NCBI GenBank assembly: GCA_023014485.1
Contig: JAJOZX010000877.1
Coordinates: forward strand, 186,001-250,000
DNA length: 64,000 bases
Direction of reading: 5' to 3'
DNA from: Bathynomus jamesi
Lineage: Eukaryota > Arthropoda > Malacostraca > Isopoda > Cirolanidae
Positions 55,928 to 64,000 of the stretch are shown piece by piece. The translations under genes were made by a program, and so were the position numbers. A model generated the notes under the pieces. The model did no database searches and was not told the DNA's origin. It saw only the letters and a program-made list of their open reading frames with translations. Each line of letters opens with the position of its first letter. Within the stretch, counting starts at the first letter, position 1.

Positions 55928-57700
55928 CTGGTATGAGATAGCATTTACTGCTGAACATATAAACACTAGTTATTTCGATATTACACAGAGCGGAAACAAA
56001 ACGTCCGTACACCACGAGGTAGAAACACACAGAGTTAGTAGTTCTTTTCAAAAGAAAGAGGTGATAAATAGGAAAGGCGGTCTTGCCCCTGTGAATTTCT
56101 AAGCGGGAGGGGGAGGGCGGGGTAGGAAGGGGATGGGCAGATGACGAACGACATTAACCTCAATATAACAACTTCACTTTGATTTACTCATAATTAAGCA
56201 AACTCTAATTGCAATTAGTTTGTATTTCTTCTTCTAAAAATATATTTGGTAATAATTACCAGTTATTTAGCCATTTAATGCTATAAGCTCATTAATTAAG
56301 CGCTTTAAAAGGATTCCGTTAGCATAATAGCAGGAATAAGCAACTCTCTAAGTTACTTCCACGATCCACGTTTTTCCTAAAGAAATGAATGCGTTATGGG
56401 TCTGTGTTTCCATCGGTGAATATTTTTTATTCTTTTGAGACATAATATTAATTTATCCCCAAGTATAGCGGTCAATAATTTTATTGTATATCATTTATTA
56501 CATTTATACTATCGTTTAAGCAGTGAAATTATCGGTGAATTGATACAGTTTTTATAAAACACGAATATAGTAAGTCAAACAAAAGAAGCAATTCTCAAGG
56601 TTGCTTCCACTGGCGCCCGTCTCGACGCAACAAAATTATTGCTCTTCCCCTCCTTTTTCAATGCACTGATTTGGATTTCGAGCTTTTTATATTAAAAAAA
56701 TATTTGAAGGAAGTATAGCATAGTGATAATTTATCATAATTTTATCATTAATATTGTTTAATAGCGCTTCTAATCATTTAAGTGCGGAAGCAATGCTTCC
56801 ATTGTTTCCATGGACCGAACGCCACTGATATACTATATATATGCATTGTCGCAGTTCGCAATCCATATTTCATCACCAGAAGGTCAGGTTCGAGGCCCCG
56901 GCTGTAGGTCAAATCGTTCGAATAAGCTTCAACCCATTCAGTAGTTAAAATTATTCCAGTACATACCTTATTTCAAAATAAGGAAACACTTTCAACTCTT
57001 CTTATTTTCTCATTTAACTTTTTCGAGCATTCGCCGCGGAGTTTTAGAGACAATGCTCCTACTGACCACGCAGTCTTGAACCCCCAAAGAAAATCCTTTC
57101 GAATGAGACCGATATTTACCCTGTTTGTCAATACTTCCTTCTAGTTCCTCAGTTGAGCTGATTTTTTTGTGGTACAAGATAGCGTGGTTGGGAGGAATGT
57201 TGACTCAAACTACGAGATGTGGGTTAGAGTCCCACTGGCCACAGCTTCCCAGTGCCTTTTCCTTTATACGAGTATATGTTTAGTTTGGGATACAAGAATT
57301 CCGAATAAATAAATAAATTCAGCATTTACTCTTGGCTTCAAACCATTCCTAATGATGGAATTTACAAAAATAATTAACCCTTTAGACTGTATGACAACGT
57401 ATGTGAATGTTAACCTACATAATATCTTTGCCATTGCGAATTATTAATTCAGAGGTGATTTTTGCACCAAATTTTTCAAACCTTTAAGTATACTTCAGGG
57501 TCGAAAGGGTTTAGTCAGCTTTTAGCCTGATAACAGAGGCCTGCGAATGAGAACTTTGTAATTGTTTTCTTACTAATAACTGATTTTATATAATTCAACT
57601 ACGCTGATTTCGATTAAGGTGTCCATTTTTTCTATCACGTAAGGATTTTCTGCAACTTTAAAAAGAAAGAAGACTATTAACATCAACTACATATTCATCT
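55926..57700. other. Intergenic sequence, possible degenerate SINE
   Basis: AT-rich, no gene seen. 57180-57240 reads tacaagatagcgtggttgg, then gggttagagtccca, a weak box A/box B-like pair. G-rich stretch at 56105-56140. Confidence 0.35.
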
Positions 57701-59780
57701 TTATTTGTCCTGAGTTTTCTTATGAGAGCTATGCCTTTTAGTCTCGAATGTACGCGCTGTTCCTTTTCTTTTATGTAATAATTCTGGAGTATCCCGTTTC
57801 AACATCCAACAGTAATCAGTCATCATGCTGATGTCCCACCTTCCCTGATATCTCTTCTCCATTTCTTTGATATCTTGGTGAAACCGTTCACCTTGTTCGT
57901 CACTGAGTGCTCCGAGATTCTCAGGGAAGTAATCCAAGTGTGAATGTAAGGAATGTAATTTTAAACTTGTATTACAACCCAACTCTTTGAACTTATTTAG
58001 AAGTTGTTCACAATGTTTTGGTAATTTGGGTCCTTGTTGTTTCTCAAAAATTTGCTGACAACATCCTTAAAAGCAATCCACGTTTCTTTTTCAAGATTGT
58101 TCATTGTTCTTTCAAAGTGTTCATCGAAAGTCAGTTTTCTAATCTGAGGACCAACGAAAATTCCTTCTTTCAATTTTGCTTCCGAAAGAGTTGAGAATTT
58201 GCCACACAGATACTTAAAACAATCTCCATCTTCGTCCAAGGCCTTAACAAATTGCTTCATCATGCCCAATTTTATGTGAAGCGGAGGTAAAAGGACTTTC
58301 TTCGTGTCAACCAAACTTTCACGTTGAATGGTTTTACAAGCACGGTCTGTTTGTATCATATATATATTGGTTAGCATCGCTGACGACAAATCCACCGTCC
58401 TCGGGCTCGGTTCCCGGGGATGGCAGGCGGCGCTCAGTTCACCTATAATAACCTAGTGGTTGGTGTTGTTGTTGGTTAGCCGATCAGCCCACCCTGATCG
58501 AGCAAGCCGGCGGCACGCAAGTAACCGATCACCCTCTCCGGAGTGGACCAGAGCTTCAGCGCACTAGTGATGTTGTGTTGTGTTCTATGTTGTGCTAGAG
58601 CGGTACAGTCTGTCATAATGTGTTCAATTGTCTGTGGTGAGCCCTGGCACAGGTGGCAGGTGTCGTCTGTGGAGTTGTCTAGTCTGTGTTTATATGTCTG
58701 TAAGTTGGGGTGATGTCCACATCGCAATCGTGCTAAGTTAACTCGATCCGATCTGCTCAGGCTAGTATCTGACGTGTCACTGGGTGGCCATTCCTTTTTT
58801 ATCCAGTGCTGAGTTCTTGCTTGGCTATCCCATTCACACAAAAAACATGGAAACTTCGAATAACCTGGTTGTTGACCTAACAACATACAAATCACTTTTA
58901 AGTCTCCACAAAGTAGCCAACCGTGTTCTTTGTATTTAACCTTAACTAGAAGAAGCTCAAGATTTTCGTACGTTTCCTTCAAGTGAACCGAATGAGCCAC
59001 AGGAACGGATACATACAAGTTACTGTTTTGAAGGAGGACGCCTTTTAGACTTCTTTTGGAAGAATCAATGAAAAGTCTCCACTCATTTGGGTCATAGACT
59101 GCAGCGCCTAGCTTAAGTATTAGTTCAGAAACATTGATGCTATACCAGTGAATTTTCTTGAGAAAAATAATGGATGAATTCTTTTTTTCGATTTCTGTAC
59201 CAGTAAAATGACGTCCCGGGAGAAAGCAAGTTCTTTGCACGAAGTCTGGATCCCAAAATCTCTGAAGAATCCTTCGGGAGACGCAAATCTCTTACCAAAT
59301 CATTAAGTTCACTTTGTGTAAACAATTGGGGTTCACCAGATATTTCGGTTTGAAAACAATCAATATCATCGTTTCCATCTCATCAGACACCGAATCAGAT
59401 GAAATTATATCAAGAATATTTGGTTTAGTAGGTACAGGTATACCAGGTCCATGAGCAACAGGTCTTATAGCAGACTGAAAGTTTGGATAAGAAATTTCCT
59501 TTTTATTTTTAGTATTGTAGCCTTCACGTTACATGAAAAAAAATAGCAGTCATTGCTGCGATTTCTAGACTCATGACAGACCATTGGAATCCCAAAAGTT
59601 AAAGAATCCTTTTAACCTTTACTCCACAGTCTAAGTTGTTCAACACAAACACTGCAAACTTTATGTGGAGCCCATGATTTATCTTGATCGCCAAGTTTCA
59701 TTTCGAAGTACGCATAGTATGCTTTCTTGACGAAGTCTGTAATATCTCGCCTTTGTGTTTTTCACAGTAAATTTTCCACA
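57701..59780 (-). pseudogene. Dispersed arthropod family of unknown function, interrupted copy
   Basis: The minus strand holds, in order, ITDFVKKAYYAYFEMKLGDQ with CSVCVEQLRLW (59640-59760), SAIRPVAHGPGIPVPTKPN (59430-59480), FTQSELNDLVRDLRLPK with FYWYRNRKKEFI (59140-59325), YDPNEWRLFIDSSKRSLKG, CGDLKVICMLLGQQPGYSKFPCFLCEWDS (58800-59100), then an R1-like insert, LLPPLHIKLGMMKQFVKALD with GIFVGPQIRKL (57997-58395) and LDYFPENLGALSDEQGERF (57701-57982). I recall this as a multi-copy uncharacterised protein in arthropods and cnidarians, probably mobile or virus-like in spread. Several frameshifts. No function is assigned. Confidence 0.65.
58385..58786 (-). mobile_element. R1/Jockey-like LINE 3' end inserted in the 57701-59780 gene
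   Basis: Immediately after WIKKEWP the frame becomes LSRSDRVNLARLRCGHHPNL, with a CHLCQGSPQTIEHIMTDC knuckle (C-x2-C-x8-H-x4-C) and VIGYLRAAGLLDQGG to a stop at 58476. This is the C-terminal end of an R1/I-type ORF2. A GTT-rich tail (plus ggttggtgttgttgttggtt) follows. It is heavily 5'-truncated. Host-gene homology resumes near 58350. Confidence 0.78.
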
Positions 59781-60249
59781 AATATATAACAAAATGTTTG
59801 GGCTATTTACACACCCTCTGGTTGCCATAGCGACAAATAAACAAATTTTAAAAGAGAAATATAGTTACCGCGCAGCTTTGAATAATAAAGAACTATAACC
59901 TCGCACGTACTAGACAGACTGACTCAACTCGTGTTTTGTCAATCACTTATATACTAGCGGTGCGTTTCTTGAATGTTCGAGAAGACGCTATGACGTCACT
60001 TCTGATCTGGAAGAATTTATAGGCAGTAGCTTTTAATCAAAATTTAATTGAGTCAATTTTAATGAAAATTACTTACATATGTAATATGAAATATGGCATT
60101 TTGTGAAAAATCTGTACGTGATGGCGAAAAATGAATATTATTTTCGGAATCAGCGTGCAAAATTTACTGTATAAGTGATAAAATATTTCGGACAACAAAA
60201 CCATCGCAGGACTGTGTAATGAATCTCATAAAATTTAACTTCCTCTACA
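59781..60249. other. Intergenic sequence, nothing recognised
   Basis: AT-rich flank upstream of the interrupted gene; no coding or promoter signal is convincing. Confidence 0.4.
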
Positions 60250-61139
60250 AGTTAAAAACAACTTTCAATTCCGAAAGCAATACTGTACATATTTTCCAAG
60301 TAGTTTCACAAAGCAAGGAGTGACAGCAATAGGCTTGTAATTATTGCTGGACAGAATGTCCCCATATTTATTTTTGATAAGGGGCAAGATACAGTATATA
60401 CCCTCGTAAACCCTGCAGGAGTATAACTATAGCAAGCATGGTTGAAAAAAGCAATGAGTTATGCAGACTTCCCCACTTCACTGGCATATTTTACTGTCAG
60501 TGCTCGTTCGATAAGTCATCTACCTCTGCAGCAGAATCAGTCTTTAACTTTTTAATCAGATCCTTAATTTCAGCATCTGATGCCCAAGTATTTTCCTTGG
60601 CCCCTCCTACGGGCGTTTCGCTGCCGCCTATCTGAAGATTAGCCTTTCCCAGACTATTAAGAATGTTTGAATAGTAGTTTTCCACAGCTTTGCAACTTCT
60701 TCCTCTCCTGACATCCCATCAATTGTTGGTGGAAGGGCATTTTCGACACCCGTTTCTTTCTCAACAAATTTCCAAAAAATTTTATTATTATTAGTTAAGT
60801 TAGCCTCACAGGCTTTTAATGTTCGAATAAAAGCTCCTCCTTGTTTACTTCCCTTATGTCTGCTTTATACTGATCCCTACTTTTACACACATTCATGTAA
60901 AGCGTTTCTATTCAGGGTCTACCATAAATCGTAAGCGTCTTTTGATTCTTTTTTCAGGAATAATTTTAATTTGACAGTCATAAGATTTAATCAAGGGGTT
61001 TCCTCCTTCCCTTAATATGGATACTAAATCATCATAATACCTCTCTATAAGTTTATAGTGAGAATCATTTGAACATAAATTACTACAGGCAAGCTGCAAA
61101 ATTTCTAAATTATTAAGCAGATGAACTGTTCTATCATTA
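60250..61139 (-). pseudogene. LINE EN-RT fragment, split by the transposon at 61142
   Basis: The minus strand reads HLLNNLEILQLACSNLC and YYDDLVSILREGGNPLIKS (60980-61138, endonuclease-RT linker), NNKIFWKFVEKETG with LPPTIDGMSGEEEV (60690-60790), WASDAEIKDLIKKLK (60540-60600) and KYGDILSSNNYKPIAVTPCF (60270-60390, start of RT). Several frameshifts. The same LINE continues at 63468-63640, so the transposon inserted into it. Confidence 0.68.
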
Positions 61140-61368
61140 TACAGGGTGTACATAAAGTCAGGATCTATTTTTGTGAAGCACTTGGAAATTATATGGAATT
61201 CAATCATAAAATGATAAAGTGGTAACATTTATTAAATAATTAAGAGTAGGATTCGACGTGACGCCCATCAGTATCCCTGCGCAGCTCAAATCGTTCCGCA
61301 GCATTTCTAAACACATTCTGGAGCATTTGCGGGGTTATGTTATCTGCAGCAGTTCGTATACGTGTACG

Positions 61369-61588
61369 TAAGTTTTCAAGACTCGTAATCTTCGTCTGAT
61401 AGACGTGCGACTCGATAAAGCCCCATGCAAAGAAATCTAAAGGGGTTAAATCTGGTCATCTCGCGACACAAGGTCTGTTGCTTCCGCGTCCGATCCAGCG
61501 ATTTGGAAAACGTCCATTTAGATAATCCTGAACAATTTTGGCATAGTGACAAGGAGCACCATCATGTTGATTCTAAGGGGATAGGATT
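61369..61588. repeat. Direct repeat, left copy, flanking the viral segment
   Basis: taagttttcaagactcgtaa through ggggataggatt recurs at 62795-63016 in the same orientation. The copies differ only near the inner end (gattctaagggg versus gatagacgacgggg). Confidence 0.88.
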
Positions 61589-61600
61589 CGTGTCATAACA

Positions 61601-61624
61601 TGACGTAATGAGAATCTATAAATA
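61601..61624 (+). promoter_or_regulatory. CRE-like site and TATA box before the capsid-like ORF
   Basis: TGACGTAA (61601-61608) and TATAAATA (61617-61624). The TATA box is 76 bp before the ATG at 61700, with an initiator-like ttcattc about 30 bp downstream. Placement suits a pol II core promoter. Confidence 0.55.
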
Positions 61625-61699
61625 GATCCAGTAATTGTTTAAACTTCATTCTTATCGTCGGTGTTGCATCGGAGTGACGTGTATTATTTACTGTTCAAG

Positions 61700-62392
61700 A
61701 TGTATCGAAGAAGGAAGTTTGTTCCTCGAAAAAGGAAGTACGTTCCTCGGAGGAAACCTAAATGGCGTTCAAAGGAGAAGATAGTTACAGCTTCAATGAA
61801 ATTTGTTTATTTATCTAAAAATACTTTTGGTGTTAATAGTGATGGGTTTTATACCTTGAGTTTGGATTTTCTAACTAAAGAGTCTAAATCTACCATTTTA
61901 AAATTTAATTATTATCAAGTAACGGGTGTATCTTTTCATAGTATTCCAGAAATGAATATGTCTGGATATGTGATTAATTTTGAAGATTCAATAGGTCGTA
62001 AGAAGGGGGGTAGGGAAAGATTGGAGGGACCTAATGTAGGGATATCTCCATCTCCATATTTAATTGTTCCAAATTGTGTTTTGTTTGAACCTAATCTTGA
62101 CTCGTCTCATAGTGCAGAGCAAGTAATGCATCATCCAAGAACAAAGTGGTTCTCACCTTTTAAAGAGTTTAGAATGTATCGTAGATTGAAACAGGTCTGT
62201 GAGTTAGGTGATGCAGTAACTGCTCAATTCCCTAATACTTTAATGAAAATATCTACAAATGATTTAACTAAACCGTTAGGTCGTATTTATGTTGGTAAAT
62301 ATACCCCTGAAGGATCTCAAAAAAATGAGTATGCATTTACATATGTTAATCGTATTGTATTTTATGTTAAGCTGTATGGTATGAAACAATAA
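61700..62392 (+). CDS. Circovirus/CRESS-like capsid protein, 230 aa, uninterrupted
   Basis: Starts at the first ATG after the TATA box; the frame is open further up to 61661 without ATG. The N terminus is strongly basic (MYRRRKFVPRKRKYVPRRK), as in capsids of circular Rep-encoding ssDNA viruses, where it binds DNA and enters the nucleus. The rest (about residues 35-230) lacks other known motifs, is rich in alternating polar and hydrophobic strands and ends RIVFYVKLYG, compatible with a jelly-roll last strand. Length matches circo- and cyclovirus capsids. No stop or frameshift despite integration. The stop overlaps AATAAA and runs into about 21 As. The call is by pattern only. Alternatives are a host basic protein or a retrocopy, but the nearby origin hairpin favours a viral source. 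Confidence 0.72.
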   Translation: MYRRRKFVPRKRKYVPRRKPKWRSKEKIVTASMKFVYLSKNTFGVNSDGFYTLSLDFLTKESKSTILKFNYYQVTGVSFHSIPEMNMSGYVINFEDSIGRKKGGRERLEGPNVGISPSPYLIVPNCVLFEPNLDSSHSAEQVMHHPRTKWFSPFKEFRMYRRLKQVCELGDAVTAQFPNTLMKISTNDLTKPLGRIYVGKYTPEGSQKNEYAFTYVNRIVFYVKLYGMKQ

Positions 62393-62410
62393 AAAAAAAA
62401 AAAAAAAAAA
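62390..62410 (+). terminator. AATAAA/poly(A) tract after the capsid-like ORF
   Basis: The stop codon overlaps AATAAA and continues as an A run of about 21. It could act as a polyadenylation signal, or be the tail of a reverse-transcribed mRNA. Confidence 0.5.
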
Positions 62411-62460
62411 ATTTGGTTCACCCTGTATTATTTGCCATTTTTGGATTACCCTGTATCTGC

Positions 62461-62495
62461 GCTGTTTTTCCTTAGTATTACCTAGGAAAAGCAGC
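62461..62495 (+). other. CRESS-type origin hairpin with TAGTATTAC
   Basis: Stem GCTGTTTTTCC (62461-62471) pairs with GGAAAAGCAGC (62485-62495) with one T-G wobble. The 13-nt loop contains TAGTATTAC (62473-62481), the canonical circovirus nonanucleotide, where Rep nicks to start rolling-circle replication. Short repeats CAGCA, CAGCA, CAGCG follow at once, in the position of Rep-binding iterons. CTGCGCTG and CAGCGCAG form a further inverted pair outside the stem. A nonanucleotide alone could be chance; the hairpin, repeats and neighbouring capsid-like gene together make an origin likely. Confidence 0.82.
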
Positions 62496-62523
62496 ACAGC
62501 ACAGCGCAGACAGGAATAGAAAC

Positions 62524-62531
62524 TGACGTCA
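62524..62531. promoter_or_regulatory. Palindromic CRE (TGACGTCA)
   Basis: Perfect CREB/ATF consensus 29 bp beyond the origin hairpin, followed by aaaacgtcat. Possibly part of the lost Rep promoter; functional use is inference. Confidence 0.4.
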
Positions 62532-62794
62532 TGAAAACGTCATACATTTCTTACTTATAGAACATCCGGTCCATTTCCTGTTTACCTTTTTTATCTCTTT
62601 TCATTCTTTTCAGCCTTTAAATGACTGATTTTGAAAATAATAATGATGGTCTGCAGAGCGCCCTCTGCAAGAGTTAGAGCCTCGCCAGAGGTAGTTAGAT
62701 GTACGAAGTTTTTTTTGTGTTTGGCCAAACAATATTGGTTACAGAGATTTTTAAGGTTTGGTTAGTATTGTAGTATTCATATGGGTAGAGTACC

Positions 62795-63235
62795 TAAGTT
62801 TTCAAGACTCGTAATCTTCGTCTGATAGACGTGCGACTCGATAAAGCCCCATGCAAAGAAATCTAAAGGGGTTAAATCTGGTCATCTCGCGACACAAGGT
62901 CTGTTGCTTCCGCGTCCGATCCAGCGATTTGGAAAACGTCCATTTAGATAATCCTGAACAATTTTGGCATAGTGACAAGGAGCACCATCATGTTGATAGA
63001 CGACGGGGATAGGATTGTTAGTACCGTCGTCTATCAACATGATGGTGCTCCTTGTCACTATGCCAAAATTGTTCAGGATTATCTAAATGGACGTTTTCCA
63101 AATCGCTGGATCGGACGCGGAAGCAACAGACCTTGTGTCGCGAGATGACCAGATTTAACCCCTTTAGATTTCTTTGCATGGGGCTTTATCGAGTCGCACG
63201 TCTATCAGACGAAGATTACGAGTCTTGAAAACTTA
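62795..63235. repeat. Perfect-looking 212-bp palindrome of transposase sequence
   Basis: Arms 62795-63006 and 63024-63235 are inverted copies around a 17-nt spacer (ggataggattgttagta). The left arm doubles as the right copy of the direct repeat around the viral segment. The right arm continues to the transposon end. Confidence 0.9.
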
Positions 63236-63467
63236 CGTACACGTATACGAACTGCTGCAGATAACATAACCCCGCAAATGCTCCAGAATGTGTTTAGAAA
63301 TGCTGCGGAACGATTTGAGCTGTGCAGGGATACTGGTGGGCGTCACGTCGAATCTTACTACTCTTAATTATTTAATAAATGTTACCACTTTATCATTTTA
63401 TGATTGAATTCCATATAATTTCCAAGTGCTTCACAAAAATAGATCCCGACTTTATGTACACCCTGTA

Positions 63468-63640
63468 TTATATTTTCTATTGCATATTAACATTTGGCCA
63501 ATCAACGCGATTATTCTTACTTTTGAGTTTTTGTTATGTCGTGTATTTCATAAGTTGGTAAAATTAATTAATAATTCTAACGGTTTATGATCAGAAAGGA
63601 GGAAATCATGCAGAATATGAACATATGTAGTGTAAAATAT
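63468..63640 (-). pseudogene. LINE endonuclease fragment, continuation of 60250-61139
   Basis: The minus strand reads FLLSDHKPLELL (SDH motif at the end of an EEP domain) and then an RVDWPNVN-like segment that joins, across the transposon, to the linker at 61138. Confidence 0.5.
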
Positions 63641-64000
63641 ACTGTTTAATTTCCCATGTCTTTGTAAAACATAATAACGGCTTACTTTCCTTGTTGGAGT
63701 CAACAACCACTTTTGAGAAACATTTTAATGAAATTGTCTATCAAAGCAAATAAAAACTTGGAAAACAAAATTTTTAAGCTGCTTTTCTTCTCATTCAGCG
63801 AGATCTGTAATCCTAATCATTATTGGCATTTTGCAGGATTTGGGCAAAAAATTCCAATAATTGCGACCAGAAGACTTATTTCTACTTTTCCTGACTCAGC
63901 ATCATATAGACGCGCCCTTTCTTCTCTTCCGTTATGCGTTTCCACTCGCTTCGTTTTCTGAATCGAAAAACACCTTTCTTCTTATAATATATATTGGATA
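63641..64000. other. Unassigned right end of window
   Basis: No gene recognised. Open stretches on both strands are short and without known motifs. Confidence 0.35.

Larger units (their letters stand above)
61589..62794 (+). mobile_element. Endogenous CRESS-DNA-virus-like segment (Cap + origin)
   Basis: 1206 bp without similarity to the transposon arms. In order: a CRE-like TGACGTAA (61601), TATA box (61617), capsid-like ORF (61700-62392), poly(A) tract (62390-62410), origin-like hairpin with TAGTATTAC (62461-62495), CAGCA-type short repeats (62492-62509), a palindromic TGACGTCA (62524-62531), and about 260 bp with no clear frame. A capsid gene plus a nonanucleotide hairpin in 1.2 kb is the layout of a small circular ssDNA virus missing Rep. 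Genomes of such viruses are usually about 1.7-2.3 kb, so part is lost. Confidence 0.75.
61142..63465. mobile_element. DD41D-type fold-back transposon carrying viral DNA
   Basis: The ends CAGGGTGTACATAAAGTC and GACTTTATGTACACCCTG lie between TA (61140-61141) and TA (63466-63467). The arms (about 430 bp: 61142-61571 and about 63033-63465) are near-perfect inverted repeats, both encoding the C-terminal end of a DD41D transposase: QHDGAPCHYAKIV, LTPLDFFAWGF, NITPQMLQNVFRNAAERF, with the same in-frame TGA before PDLTP. No first Asp or DNA-binding region, so it needs a helper. Between the arms are a viral segment (61589-62794) and a second copy of part of the left arm (62795-63006). TA flanks at both outer ends suggest it inserted as one unit. 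Confidence 0.85.

Noticed and set aside
57180..57240. Second tRNA-derived SINE
   Set aside because: Box A- and box B-like strings are degenerate, and no target duplication or tail was found.
62625..62680. Start of a viral Rep gene (ATG at 62622 after a pyrimidine tract)
   Set aside because: The frame closes after 18 codons and no rolling-circle or helicase motif is readable in any frame of 62500-62794.

Overview
This is a eukaryotic, most likely arthropod, window (a crustacean or chelicerate would fit; this is inference) made almost entirely of transposable elements and simple repeats. The pointers are the element mix (CR1-, Jockey-, R1- and RTE-like LINEs, Penelope-like elements, mariner-like DD41D elements, Helitrons, hAT- and piggyBac-type pieces), abundant (AG)n, (TA)n and CAGAGA repeats, and a TTAGG-type telomere-like palindrome. 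No bacterial gene, operon, rRNA or CRISPR array was seen, and no clearly host single-copy gene was recognised.

Layout. 1-9060: two related CR1-like LINEs on the minus strand (805-4675, 6056-8985), bounded by GA-rich microsatellites and separated by a 1.4 kb CAGAGA minisatellite; the first keeps part of an SGNH esterase domain. 9680-10200: hAT-like remnant. 10783-29182: an 18.4 kb array of about 1.9 kb units derived from a Penelope-like element (PLE). Seven complete ORF units point left, then an inversion at 24424 leads to rightward units. Each encodes a PLE reverse transcriptase of up to 554 aa that stops just after the YRRFVDD motif and lacks GIY-YIG; each spacer has a hammerhead-ribozyme-like motif. 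29420-30003: Jockey-like RT remnant. 30187-33411: TIR element with a broken, unclassified transposase, holding an inverted tRNA-like SINE dimer with a 17-bp target-site duplication. 33412-42050: AT-rich DNA, mariner/Tc1 remnants, a fold-back element, MITEs and a LINE scrap. 42057-45545: LINE remnants, one of them RTE-like with two MITEs inserted in its frame. 46024-49272: Helitron helicase lacking Walker A, abutted by a second Helitron end. 49700-50708: two PLE-LTR-like fragments. 51261-52793: a DD41D mariner-like element with an intact 353-aa transposase. 53040-55760: orphan PLE GIY-YIG fragment and a LINE with PHD-like and CCCH fingers. 57701-59780: a broken copy of a dispersed arthropod family, split by an R1-like LINE end.

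The most striking locus is 61142-63465. It is a TA-flanked DD41D-type fold-back transposon inserted in an old LINE. At its centre are about 1.2 kb of circovirus/CRESS-DNA-virus-like sequence: an uninterrupted 230-aa ORF resembling a capsid protein, a TATA box upstream, and downstream a hairpin presenting TAGTATTAC, the nonanucleotide of circular Rep-encoding ssDNA virus origins. A ~220-bp transposon segment is directly repeated on both sides of the viral part, as if a virus-transposon circle had recombined into the element. No Rep gene was found.

Limits: all assignments come from motif reading; no search, alignment program or folding program was run. Frameshifts in the middle of the PLE array are mostly homopolymer indels and may be consensus errors.
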